Source: Albifimbria verrucaria
Lineage: Eukaryota > Ascomycota > Sordariomycetes > Hypocreales > Stachybotryaceae
Direction: 5' to 3'
NCBI GenBank assembly: GCA_020081605.1
Contig: JAHREC010000030.1
Coordinates: 372,001-436,000, forward strand
Length of the DNA stretch: 64,000 nt
Under the pieces are notes generated by a model. The model saw nothing but the letters and a program-made list of their open reading frames with translations, had not been told where the DNA came from and did not search any database. Positions 16,401-28,410 of the stretch are shown here, piece after piece. Numbering within the stretch: position 1 is the stretch's first letter; each line of letters opens with the position of its first letter. Position numbers and translations under genes: made by a program.

Positions 16401-19400
16401 AGCCTATATCGCTTTAGGTATTCTTGGGGATATAACTGGATTCTGGACCAGCAAAGAGAATGCTGGGAACGGTCATTGGTCAGATAAAGTATTTGAGATG
16501 AAGCGGATTCGTTAGCGAGCTGGGTTGAAAGGCATGGATAGTCCTGACATTTTGATTATGCCACAGTGCCACCACAGCTTCCGGAGGTGTGAACCCTGGT
16601 CATGGCTTGATAGGCCAGCGCGTGTGTGGCCAAAGCAAAGTGCTGCACGGGTGTCCCAAACAGTGCCTGCATGCATGGAAGGTGAGAAGTGAGCATGGGA
16701 CGTATCAGCTGGAGAAAAGTCGGTGAGTGCCAATCGTATGTTGTCTGGGGCCGGGCCCGCAGCATCAGGCGTGGACTTGGGCTCTTGGATGTGAATTCGG
16801 ATACATTGGACAATGGGCTTTTCCAGCGCTACATTGCCATTGTAGAAGTTCACGATACTGTCAGAAGTCCCAATGCGTAAGTGGTGCAGCAAACGGTTTG
16901 ATGCACGCTCTAGCAAGGTGTCGCACAGGGTCAAGCCACTGGACCCCGACGACCTAGTATCGAGGCTGCACATCAGTGGGTACTCCACGTGAGCTCAGTT
17001 CCGGGTTGTCTTGCAGATTCGTCGGGACACACGAAATATTGACTCAAACACGTGGATCCTTTAGACGGAGCTTGCAGCTACAGTGTGTGACGCGCAACTG
17101 CATGGCATAATGCCACAGCAGGGGGCAGGGAGGGGCGCGCGCCAAGGTGGTGTCGGCGGTCAGCGAGGAAGACGGAATCCCTGACAAACTGATCTGATGA
17201 CCTTTCGATGCACATTTTTCACAATGTTTCATTCAGCGCCCATTCGAGCGAGTGGGTTTCTTTTTTCTCGTGGAGTGGTGTGCGGATAAGAGGGACTGAG
17301 TGTGACAGGTCGGCAAGACTAGGAGGGCGAAAATAGGATCAGTCGCTCGGTACCGAATTGCGTCGGCAAAGTGGGCGACGATGCGAAGGATGCAAGGCCA
17401 TTGGTACTGTGTGAGATCATTGATGGGCAAAGACAATGACGGTGGGTGATTGCTGCGAGGATGCCTCTTGTCCCTAGTCGAGCAAGTCGTTCGCAGCGCG
17501 GCGATTGACCAACGGGGAGCCGTTGCGCCTCCCTGCGGCGTCGAAGCTTTTTAGCCTCTCCCAAGCATCTGGGTCTGGATGTTGCTAAGGAGAAAAAAGT
17601 GATCCGTCGGCGCACTTGATCAGACCAAGGCGTCCAGGCAGATCGCTGAGGCGGCGCAGCTCCTCAACCGGGATCCTGGGATTCGCGGTGCGGTTTGCGC
17701 CATGGCACTGTATGAGACACTGTACACGGGCCTCTCGTCGTTCTTTTTCCACCTTTGATCCCTGCCTTTATTGATGCTCCCTCCTTTTCGTATTACGGCG
17801 AGACAATTTGTAACAGCTGTCTGTGAGCGACTTTGGCAGTTCTGCTTGTTTGGGTCGACGTGCGCCCGAATGTGTCGGTGAGCGCTCTGCGGGCCTGGCA
17901 AGAGGCAAAGGGTGGGGGAGCGCTGCGACGCGTGCGAACCGCCCAGCAGCAACATCCATCTCGTTTGACATCATGGTGATTGATTGACCTGGCTGGGATG
18001 CGGAGATCTTCACCCGTTGCGTTGATTGGGCCGTCAGTTTGGGTTGAGGTAGCGTTGGACCGGTCAGAGGACTTGTCTGGCGCCAACTGAGACAAGCATC
18101 TTCGGCAGAGCTGCAAGTCTAAGTTTTAGAGCCAGATCTGGGTTGAGGAGAGCAGGTCCCTTGCTGGAGATTTACAACAAGCGTGCTTAGCACGCGGCAG
18201 AGTCGTTGAGTTGGTGCTGCTGCAGGCAAGGCAAAGCTGAGGTGGACCACAAATGGTGGTGCTGCTGCAACCAACGGCTTACCCAGAACAGGGGTTGGGC
18301 AATTCGAGATTCATCGTACATAAATTTCCGTAGTCTGCTGGTAGTGTCGTATAGTGGACTCGGCAGCATAAACCAGCCAGCCCAACTCACGGCCATGGGT
18401 CATCGTGGGAGCGCTGGGGAGCTGTGTCACGGAGAGAAGCCTGAGGTGGACACAGAGAGAGCGAGAGAAAGGAAACGAAATGGTAGGGATCCGGGGTGAG
18501 TGGGGTTTCAGGTGTTGCAGGCCTGGACGGCAGTTGCGTACGCTGCGCTCTTGCCTTGGAAGTTGCATTTCATCCTCGGTTGGTCGGTCACGATCCGGTA
18601 GAAGCCGCCATCCAGGTGTTTATGCTGCAATTCACCTACCCTAAGGCGTCAACTCGCCAGCCCTGGCTGTGCTTTTTCTGGATATGTATTCTTCGTTGTT
18701 GTGCATGTTGCCATCATGCTTGCGTACTGTGCCATGTCCACGTTACCTTTCGTATCAGGAGATTGGCCGTGGCCGTGCATCTGCGGAAGGCGACGTTGAC
18801 CGAGGCTTTCCACGATGACATACGATTCATTGGATTGCATATGCCTGCCTTTGCCGTCTCCTCACATGACAGGTCTTCGACAGAAATAACGGTAAATCAT
18901 CACACGCTCTGCATCAACACCAGCCTTTGGGAGAGTTTACCCCACCTCTTGTCCAAGGAACATACATACAATCGACCAACTAGCAATCTATACTTCACCC
19001 ACGATGTGAAATGTGGTGACAGCAAGGCCCGAGGCAAGGTGCCTCACCTTGCCGCACATACAGACAAAAATCTAGACCCTAGGTCAGGCAGGGGGTCAGG
19101 TTTCGAATTTAGTTATGGCTCAGGCATATGAGCATTGGTATACGACTGCTGTCAGGGCGCAAGAAGAACCCATGTCCCTGCGAGGTGCTCTCTGCATTGC
19201 CATGTCCCGACACCAGGTGGATGTTTCCCTCCACGAAGAAGCACAAGGCGCATAGTCGAGAGTGGGCCACAGAGTCTATGCGATGACATGTCAAAAACAT
19301 CTGTCATGGCAATGGGCACGGTTCAATGCACGCATCAGGATCCGTATAGCAAACGGCGAGGCGAGAGGGAGGTGGGTGGGTGTGGGGTGAGCTGCGTGTG

Positions 19401-20300
19401 CCGGAACAACAACAAGGTGGTGCTGGTTGCACGACGCGCCATATTCTGACGCGGAGAATACCTGGCTCTAGAGGAGGGCTGCTCGCGTGCGACTGCAACT
19501 AGCGTGGCCTCTGGAACCACCGCGCTGGGCTCCTGGTAACGGAGGGATCGGTACTCAGGTGTATTGGGTGGTGGCTGCTGCGCACCCTGGCGCTGGATAT
19601 CTCGGTTGCGTCCACAAGACGTCGTTGAGCTTGCTTCCTGCCAGAACATCCCATCCACCCATCCCGGCGGAGTGATGTGATTGCCAAGGGAGGCGAGGGA
19701 GGGGGCGAGGGTTGGGCAGCATCATGACCAGCGAGGACCTCTTTGATTTGATCGTCAGTTCGTCTTCATCAAAGCCCATGTGTGTGCTTTTGGAGTGAAG
19801 CGTGTGTCCTGGGATCCCGGTCCCTCCTCGCTCTACCCCCTCCTCGTCGTCTCTCGCTGTCCCAAGACACCGAGCCCAGAGAGGAGTGACATAGCCTCCG
19901 GACAACAACCCTGAACGCCCTGGAGTGGTGGAACCAGCCACTGGAACTCTGATTGGACGTGATCAGCGAAAAGGCCGCAGATCTGTCACAGTTAGGTATT
20001 TCCCATTGCGTACTGTACAGCCAAGCCCACCCTCGTCGGTACATTCCAGAGGAGCATGTCGAGAGAACCCACATCCCCGGTGGCATGGCATCCACTTTCA
20101 CGGCCTCAGCTCGGACGCGCTGGCAGCCGTGGGTGGGAGCTTTTTTTTTTTTCTTCTGGGCGCTTCTCATTGCTGGTCCCCACCACCTGAGCCCACAGGG
20201 CAACCAGGAGCCGGTCCTGTGGTTAGAGGCTTTTGCGGTCCCTAGTCACGATGCTTGGAGCTTGCAACCTCAGACCAGGGCTGGTTGACGGTGATTGAAT
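10467..20300. other. Gene-poor region of about 10 kb
   Basis: I find no exon chain, domain or RNA gene here. Open frames up to about 280 codons exist on both strands, but their translations are rich in Ser, Arg and His, have no recognisable motif and lack nearby consensus introns, so I treat them as chance. Base composition is close to the rest of the window, so this is not a large AT-rich RIP block. It is either long regulatory sequence or houses non-coding transcripts for the CON7 side, or contains genes I cannot recognise. Confidence 0.45.
12523..12549 (+). repeat. Tandem repeat, 9-nt unit, three copies
   Basis: Three perfect head-to-tail copies of GGCTTAGGA. No coding role is apparent. 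Confidence 0.85.
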
Positions 20301-22386
20301 GCTGATGGGGAATCGAGAATTCCAGCGCATGCATGGCTGCATTAGAGGAAGAGAGGAGGAAGGGGAGGGAGAAAGTTAGTAGCCCATCACATCATCCTCT
20401 GGTAAGGAGCGTGTTCGCCTACTCCGGCAGCATGGCAAATCAATCGCCACATTTCCGGCATCTCGACAAGACGCCTCATCCGCCACAATATGCTGCTGGC
20501 TACTGAACGCGGCCGGGGACCCAGGGAAAGGAGCCCAGATGCAATATCCATACCCACAGGGACAGGGCTCGGTGTCTCCCTCGCCCACGTCCACGTCGTC
20601 TCTCACCCTCACCCTCACCCTCACCCACACCTGGGCTGGGCTGGGCTGGGCTGCACCACGCTGCACTGCACGCCTGCTGTACTGGAAAAGCGGCTTGGTC
20701 CAATAATCAGACTGCCTCCTCTGGGTGGTCTTGTGTTTCTGTGTACCTGGTGTTGGGGTTTCCTCAGCCTTTGCATTTTCTTGGTGCTTCCTCCTTTTCA
20801 AATCATACCGAATCAAATCAAACCTCCTTCCGTTTTCCCTTTTCATGTTTTTGTATTTTATCTTATTTTCTCCAACCACCCAATACCAACTTTGCATCTC
20901 CTCCACCTCCCCGCCTTTGACCTCTGGTTTCACTTGATACCTTACCAATACCTTACCTCACCTCACACACCTCTGACGGACTCCTCTTTCATCTCACCTC
21001 ACCACCTCACCACACCGCATTCAGCAAGTTTCCTGAGCCCTTGCGCCTCGTCGGCTGTCTTCGGTAGGCCACGAGTCAGCGGGATAGTCGGCATTGGCCA
21101 AGCGTGGGGAACGCTATTTTCTCGATCGACTACGCAGCGAAGCAGCACTCTGCACATACCTACGGACGAGTGAATTAAAAGAGAAAACCCACCCAGCATC
21201 ATCATCGGTCGGTTCGCACTACCCACGGATATATCCCGAATTTTACAATCCACACGCCCCCTTCTCTCCCTCTCTCCCAAGTCCCTTAGCCTCTGGGCAG
21301 GTCACCGCTGCTTCGATAAGCGCAAATCCCACTACGCTGGAAGTCGGCATCTCCCTGGCCTTGCTCCCCCTCCCTTCCACACACACCTCTTCTTTCTCTG
21401 CTGGTAGAGTGCTGCCGTACTTCCTCTTGGACTCCCGCGGACGCGACAGAAGCAGGTCGCTCACTCACCTCACTCCCTCCGGCAGCGGCACATCACCTTC
21501 AGCATCTGCTTGGATCGAAACCCTTCCCTGCCGGTTTTGGACCGTATTCGACCGACGCAGTCCCACCTTTTTCTCTTCCTGCCCTTTTTTTTTCTTCTCT
21601 CGTACATACAGCACATTACAGGACGGTACAGTACTGTACAGCGCAGCTGCGGAGCTGTCAATTACCCATTCATTTTTCGTCGACTGGTGGTATTAAAACT
21701 CTTCCGTCCCACACCACCGCCCGCCGCCTCTCTCTTCCCGTCATCTCGCCATACAGACCATATTCTGACCTTTCCTGACCTGACCTGGAGCTTCCCGCGG
21801 AGCCCCAAAAAGCCTTGCTACTCTTAGCCCCGTACCCTGAGTCGGCCGCAAGCCTGGCAAGAGTCAGTTCATCGTGTCTGGACTGAACAGGACGCCTCTG
21901 CGCTCTGCCCACACCCCTCCCTCCCAAGGGTTTTCCTAGGTTCAACTCCAAGCTTGGCGCTATACTCTGTTGGACTTGGAGATTTTTCGGCAATAGCCCA
22001 CACCTCTCGACCCGATACTATATCGCACTATATTAGTGTCGTGCCTCCCAATCTGTACCAACGACCTTAGCTCCCCCTACCTACCGACGACTTCTCTCTT
22101 GTCCATCTGCCTGTCTATGAACAAGCACGAGCTACACATCACCCCTTGCCCCCGTCCCGAACCAGATCTGCGCCCAGACGACAACTTGGCCTAGTCCTAG
22201 TTCCTGGCGTTATCAACCCGCGCACTTAACCATAAAACCACACTCTCGGTTTTCCTCACGTCGCGCCGCGCTACTCTTGCCGCCGCCGCCAAACATATAC
22301 CGTCGCGCGCCGCTGCACATCTTGCTGGAAGCCATCCGTCTTTCTTTTCCCCTGTTGCCGGACCCAAGGACCAACCTGACCCGGAC
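20300..22386 (+). other. Pyrimidine-rich probable 5' leader and promoter of CON7
   Basis: The plus strand becomes strongly C/T-rich from about 20580, with CTCACC repeats at 20602-20626, CTGGG repeats at 20631-20653 and many CCTCCC/TCTCTC tracts. Long C/T-rich leaders are usual for regulatory genes of filamentous fungi. A short upstream open frame of 25 codons starts at 22117 and stops at 22192. I see no clear donor site tying this part to the CON7 coding frame. Confidence 0.45.
20602..20653 (+). repeat. CTCACC and CTGGG simple repeats
   Basis: About four CTCACC/CCTCAC units are followed directly by about four CTGGG units. Simple-sequence DNA in the CON7 leader. Confidence 0.8.
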
Positions 22387-24205
22387 TTGGAGGCTAAACC
22401 TGACCGGACGCTTGCCCTACCCAACTACTCTTCTCTTGGAGCCATCATAGCCGCCGTTGCTTGTTCCAACTGCAGCAACCTACATCATCATCATCATCGT
22501 TACCACCGTTGCCTCTCCTCAACCACCTCTCGGGCTTCTCCCACCAACGCGACCTTAGGCGCACTGCTCGAATCCCCAAATCAGCTCTATGGAACGCAGT
22601 GCCCCGAGTACTCGCAGTCAGGTTTGCCCTCGCCCTATCCCAGCAACTTCGGCGACAACCATTCTGAAGGCTCGTCGGCAGATCACGCGTCTGCTGCGCA
22701 ATACCCGGTCAAGCAGGAAGTCAACTACTCGACCTCAGGCACCCCAACGTCTGAGTACGGTGTCTACCCGCAGTCTGGGCGATCAGGATCTTTCCCAGAA
22801 CACATCCAGCGTTCATACCATCCAGCCAGCAGCGCCAGCAGCGGAGGTATGGCGCAGCAACAGAACAGTCCGTCAATGCCCCAGCAGGATGGGCGAAGCC
22901 ATCAAGCCCTCAAATCTGACAACGATGTACCTATAGATCCGTCCATCGCGGCTCCGAGTCCAACCTATCCCTACGGGCAGCATTCTCCCTATGCCCCGAA
23001 CCCAGACATGACACACAGCTACTCCCACCCCAGCGGTGGTATGTACGCGCAGCCGCGACCGGACTGGACCGGCTACGGGCAACATGGGGCGCCGCCAATG
23101 GCCCTGGTCACCCCGTGTACGCTCAGCAAGCAGGCTCAGCACCGCCGCAACAACGCCCTAACCAGGTAAGAAGGCAATGCCGCATCGCTTCATGCGCGCA
23201 CCTGGTCGCGTCTGTCACCAGGCGGGGTACAGGTCCGCGGGTGGAGCAGACGCGGTTTCAACATGGTCACCCGGTTACTGACAAGCCATGCGCTAGGTTT
23301 ACTCATTCGTCCCAATCCCCGGCGCACAGCAACACAAGCGACCGCGCCGACGCTACGAGGAGATTGAGCGCATGTACAAGTGTGGATGGAATGGATGCGA
23401 GAAGGCCTACGGTACTCTCAACCATCTCAACGCACACGTAACGATGCAATCTCATGGCCAAAAACGAACCCCTGAAGGTGAGTTTTAGATTTTCAACATT
23501 TCCCTTTAACCAACATTTTTTTTTCTTCACCACCCTAGTCGAAGCACCAGCGCCGACTCCTCCTGCATGTTGGATGCGTGCCACGCCATATTCCCGGGAT
23601 TTGGGGGCTACCGCTGCAGGAAAAGATCCTATTCGACCTAGCGTCGAGCTGAGGCCTTCGACTATATCTCCAAAAAGTATTTGCCAAGCAACACGGAACT
23701 AATGGTCGTCGTTTGTAGAATTCAAGGAGATTCGAAAGGAGTGGAAGCAACGCAAGAAGGAGGAGGAAGCCCAGCGCAAGGCCGAGGAAGAGCGCCAGCG
23801 GGCAGCGGCGGCGGCAGCGGCGCAGAACGGTGGCCCCGAGCCTCAAGGCCCCGACGGCACTCCGACCTCGACCTATCCCGGATCGCGACCGGTTCAGCTT
23901 CCCCCATAGGCTACCAGCCAACTCAATATCCCGCGCCGCCCTCAGCAGCCGTGGGTCAACAGCCGCTACCCGACTACAATGCTAATCACATGTACTCGAA
24001 CTACCAGCCCCATTCACCCTACGCTCAAACGAGCCAGGGCATGTACAGCCAATGTAAGTAATTGATGGGACTTCCTTGGCGCTTGCGTGAGCCCTGTCTA
24101 ACATTGCGTTGAAAAGCGAACGGCGGCCAACCCCTAGCCACTAAACTGGTTGGATCAGTTTGCGGCCTTGTCACGACATTAGAGGAGGGAAATCTCAGAG
24201 ATTGA
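22387..24205 (+). CDS. CON7: C2H2 zinc-finger transcription factor CON7
   Basis: Nuclear regulator of conidium shape and, in Magnaporthe, of appressorium formation and virulence genes. The Pro/Ser/Tyr/Gln-rich N-terminal half contains ESPNQLYG and SGLPSPYPS. The diagnostic core follows: KRPRRRYEEIERMYKCGW, a C-x4-C..H..H finger (NHLNAHVTMQSH), then the basic EFKEIRKEWKQRKKEEE and a Tyr/Pro/Gln-rich tail. Introns: 23166-23296 (phase 0), 23478-23718 (241 nt) and 24054-24116 (GTCTAAC branch). The frame breaks at CCC 23102-23104 and is restored by one C (MAPGHPVYAQQ). No ATG precedes the conserved N-terminal block in its frame; the open frame begins at 22387, so the start lies in an unseen upstream exon, behind another base error, or is non-AUG. 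The 5' end is unresolved. Confidence 0.85.
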
Positions 24206-24338
24206 TGAAAAGGGAAACCGCTGTACATTACTGGGTTCCATCGCATCACACATTTACCTTTCTCATGTTCATACCCGACATTTCATGTACGGTTACTAGA
24301 CGCGGCAGCGCTTGGGCTCGCGACTGCCTGGTCGGCGT

Positions 24339-24366
24339 AGCTCACAGCTCACGGCTCACAGCTCAC
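24339..24366 (+). repeat. Tandem repeat, 7-nt unit, four copies
   Basis: Four copies of AGCTCAC, one with A-to-G at its first base, just downstream of CON7. Confidence 0.75.
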
Positions 24367-25604
24367 ATACGTTGTTAATATGGGGGTAACGGTTCAGGTT
24401 CGGCTTCAGACTCGATATTACGGTGCTCACGCTGTTGGTTATATCCTTCTTTCAGTTCGGACTTGACGTTTTCACGTTTATTGAATTTGTGCTTTGATGC
24501 ATCGGATCGGAGAGGGGTGGGAGGCTTTTTTCTTGCATTTAGGTTGAAAGGCATATAGGAAAGTTGGCGGTTACCGGACGAGCAGATTTGGTGTCATGAA
24601 CCCGAAAGCCATCTGCGGGTGTGGCCGCTACGTCTCCTTCGGGAGAAAGGAAAGGCGATACCTCGCGGAGGTTGGACACAAAGAGTTTGGGAGGATGGGA
24701 CCCCCACGGAACAAATATTGTGGATTTACAAAGACAAATGATTATTTTTAAAAGTGTGACAATATATCAAGCGTGCCTGATGCCATTGGCTATGGTGATG
24801 TTGATGGTGATGTTGGGGTTTTATAGAAGGCGGGTCGACTTCGCAACTAGTCAGTTCACGATGGCTTGGCTTGCGCAAAAGCAAGGCTGGATGACGTCGA
24901 AATAGCCTTGGTCAGGTCTGAGTTGAACCCGGTACAGAAGCGAAGACACATGTGGCATGAAAGGGAGGGTTTAGTGTGCAAGGCGAGGCGACACTACGTT
25001 AGTGAAATCCGGGGACCAGGAGTGAGGGACTGGCGGAGGGAGGGCGCGATATGACTTGCATGGCACTTGTCTCCGAAACACGAGCATCTAGATCTAAGAC
25101 AGTCCTAGTGAACATTCCAAGAAAAACATGGGGTGGTTTTGATGACTGACAGTAGCGCAGGTCTAAATGAGACCAGACAAACGACGGTTGTGTAACGAAG
25201 CTACGAAGGGGTGGCGGACAAGGGTTGACGAGCCTATCTGATGCTAAAAGACGGGACGGTTGCACCGCTAGGAGAATTTAAGGAAGGGGAATAAGCAAAA
25301 CCCCGATCGGCGCGCGAGCCGGCATGTTACATCCCAGCACCTGGCGCGCAAGGCTAGGATCGAGCCGCGCGGACGGCGGGCTTGGACGAGGCATCTGGAG
25401 ATTTTTTTTTTTTAGCGAGGCTACTATAGTGCGCACGCCGGCGTGTGGCAGTTTGTGGTAAGGACTGGGCTGGGTAGGGATAATAGTGTTGTGGATATAA
25501 GGAAAGGGAAAAAGGATGGGGATGAGGATCATTACGTCGACGTGGACAAAAGAAAAATATTGAACTGGAGTTGAGGATATATGAAAAAGAAGAACAAGAA
25601 CAAA

Positions 25605-25670
25605 AAGAACCAAAAAAAAAAAAAAAAGAAAGAAACAAAGAAAGAAAGAAACAAAGAAAGAAAGAAAGGA
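25605..25670 (+). repeat. Poly-A and AAAG/AAAC microsatellite
   Basis: A run of A followed by GAAA/GAAAC units over roughly 65 bases. A low-complexity tract. Confidence 0.85.
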
Positions 25671-27813
25671 CAAGGGAGGCTGGGGCAGGAGAGCGAGCAT
25701 GTGTGTAAGAGAATCTTTGGATAGACGAGAAAGGCGCGCGATACGGGGAGGCATGTTTGCAAATTAAGAAGAGCAAATCATCGACGATAGACAATAATGG
25801 AACACACTTTGCCCGGCAATCCCAGTTACGGCCAGTTATGGATGAATGAAATGTTTACGTGCAATTAAAGCCGAGACAAACCGGTGCATGTTGATGTTGA
25901 CAACTTTGAGTTTGATATATGTATTGTTTACCAAGGTTAACGATAATAATCAGATGGAAGTTAAGTTGAACGTGTCACACCGTTAGATAAGGTGGCTATC
26001 TTTAATAGGTAGGTAGCCTGCAGCTATGCAGTATTGGAAAAAATACATTCAAGCAGTTTTAAAGTCAAATACATGTGTTTGGGATTTCTCCATTTCTTAT
26101 CAACCTCATATGTATAAAGGATTGGCTGTGAGCAAGTATCAAACTTGAAGTTTAACCAAACGCACTCCAGGTGCTTTGCACATACAGTTAGTCATGCGTG
26201 CGTCTGTTCTCCTTGCCGAGTGAGAGAAAAAAAAAGCAATTCCTGAAAAGAGCAATACCCACCGCGTTCACGGGACAGATCACATGGCTTCACATTGACG
26301 CTAATCAGACGGCAAAGGGGTAACATCGCCTGTCCTGGAAGAGGCAAAGTGTGATAAAAGGAAAGAAAAGAAAGGGGCCCCAACTGCAAGGCTAGGCTGA
26401 ACCGGAGTGTCGGGGCCACGATGAGCGAGGAGGGCAAAAAAATTCCAGCAGGACGGTTAAGGGTGGTCGCTACGCCCCTCCCTCGCTAACCCAGGTTGTG
26501 GTGGTTGCGCTTAGCTGAAATGGCACGAGATGTTAGTTGCATGAGTTGACCAGGGGAGATGCTACGTCCGTAAGAGCGGGTTGGTGTGTATATGTAATCC
26601 AGTGCCCTTTTGCTGATTACGACATGTTTGGCGAATACGGGAACAAAGTCGAGTCTTTGTTAATCATGACAAATCCGGCTGTGTGGTCCCGCAACATGAG
26701 GCAAATGAAACGGCAGATAGGCAACTATCGCAGCGAGGACCAGGTGCAACGGAAACCGGTCAAGGCAACAAATCAGAATAAGTGCCTATGAATATACATA
26801 CTTCACTAGGACTCAGCAACTATTATATCAGATTCCCGATACATGCCCTAACGTAGTCCAATATTGATATATTGCTCTCGCATGGTTTGTTTAGACATTA
26901 GTCATAACCGAACCTTCATGCCTTTTCGTTATCCGGTTCTTCCTTGCCGCTCGCTTGCGTGCACGGGGAACTGTCCAGATTATATAGAAGTTCGCAGCGT
27001 ACATCAACAGGATACGACAATAACGATAGACTGACGACCCAAATCGAGACATCCAGGTTCTCATTTTCACATGGGATAAAAGAAAAAAAAAAAAAAAAAC
27101 CAAAAAAAAACAATGGTTCTCTTCTGCCTGGCCCGAAGAGAAAATTTTGGTAGTGCATGTATACAACACCAGCAGGCTGCAGCCTTGCAGTGGCGGACGC
27201 GAACGGCCTTCTCTGTGGCGGTGTCACCTGGAATCTGCAGTGGCCACAGTCGATGGCTGCTGCCTGTAACGTGCTATGCACGTGCATGTCGCATACAGTA
27301 ATGGCCGTACTGTACGGACGAAGGAGCAAACGAGCAGATGCAGATGCAGATGCTTGGCAAGGCCCTGCAGGCCAAGCGAGCTGCCTGACCGGAAGTCCGG
27401 CGCCCCCGGCAGGACCAGGCGCTCCGATATCGTCCGTGCCTCTGGGAAGCTCGTGTTGAGCCTCGTCGGCTTACACGAGGTGGTCGAGTGAGGTCCAAAC
27501 AAGGATCGGTATGGCTTGCATCCCGGAGGCCCGGCAACTTATCTTGCCGTACCAACCAGCAGCCACTTTGCTCCTCAAGCTTCGGCCCCGTGAAATTCTT
27601 GCGTGGCCGGTGTACATAATCGACCAGTCTAGCCTTTTCGCTTATGCTGCGGTTAATCCCACGGCGCAGAGGCAGCGACTCCAGGGAAAAGTGAAAAGTG
27701 AAAAGTGAAATGTGAAGGTTACTGTATCTTCCGTTTGGTTCGGCACGTTTCAAGGAACCGGGACCAAAGGGGCAGTGACGTAGAAAATGCCTTTTTGGCC
27801 GCCCGCACCCGCC

Positions 27814-27866
27814 ATGCTCCAGCAGGTATGCTCCAGCAGGTATGCTCCAGCAAGTATGCTCCAGCC
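27814..27866 (+). repeat. Tandem repeat, 14-nt unit, nearly four copies
   Basis: Two identical copies of ATGCTCCAGCAGGT, a third with one change, and a partial fourth. A CTGT run follows at about 27912-27930. Confidence 0.85.
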
Positions 27867-28246
27867 ATTCCAACTTTCTCCCAACGTCCGCTCTCTCTCT
27901 CAACCGCCAAGCCGTCTGTCTGTCTGTCTGTCTTGCCATCACCAGAGTTGCTGGAACGACGTCCCCAGTAAAACCTTGCACGGTATTCAATTACTTTGTG
28001 CCGTGGGAAACCCTCTCAAAGCGCCGCGAGAGTTATTCCGTATTATCAACTTTGACGCGCACCGTATCTGCTGCAACCCTAAACTAATAAAAACGCATTT
28101 GCAATCACGCAAACCTCCTCTCCTCTCTCAACCTTTCCTGACAACTCCGATCCCACGTCGTTGGGCCTTGCCAACAGAGGGCGGTCTAAGTCGCCGCGTC
28201 TGGCAGCGACCCAATCCGAGCGCTAGTACAGAGTACGGCGGAGGCC

Positions 28247-28408
28247 ATGGACGCCAAGTCTCCACCCCAATGGATTCCAAAAGGCATCACCAAGTCTGAT
28301 TCCTTCGGCAGCCGTTCTGTTAAATCCCATCACTCGGTGCCTGTGACTGGAGCTTACCCCTCGGATCCCTTCGTGTTCACCAGGCGGACGACTCGTCTCA
28401 AGACTTGA
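28247..28408 (+). CDS. Upstream open frame, or misread N-terminus of AAR2
   Basis: 53 codons starting MDAKSPPQWIPKG, rich in Ser, Lys and Pro, with the stop codon two bases before the AAR2 ATG. Either it is a real upstream open frame that could limit AAR2 translation, or it is the true AAR2 N-terminus separated by a missing C at 28367-28369. The second reading gives PSDPLRVHQADDSSQDLT running smoothly into AAR2. I lean to the second because the same error recurs throughout the window. Confidence 0.45.
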   Translation: MDAKSPPQWIPKGITKSDSFGSRSVKSHHSVPVTGAYPSDPFVFTRRTTRLKT

Positions 28409-28410
28409 CC

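Larger units (their letters stand above)
24206..28246. other. Gene-poor region between CON7 and AAR2
   Basis: No supported gene. It begins with the CON7 3' region and holds much simple sequence: an AGCTCAC repeat (24339-24366), a poly-A/AAAG tract (25605-25670), another poly-A block near 27080-27110, GTGAAAA repeats near 27691-27716 and a 14-nt tandem repeat at 27814-27866. Long open frames opposite the A/G-rich tracts encode runs of Phe/Leu/Ser and are artefacts of composition. Confidence 0.5.

Noticed and set aside
10467..20300. Biosynthetic gene cluster or CRISPR-like array in the gene-poor region
   Set aside because: No synthase, transporter or P450 motifs and no regularly spaced repeats are present.
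25278..25794. Phe-rich membrane-like protein on the minus strand
   Set aside because: The Phe run is the complement of a poly-A/AAAG microsatellite in all three frames.
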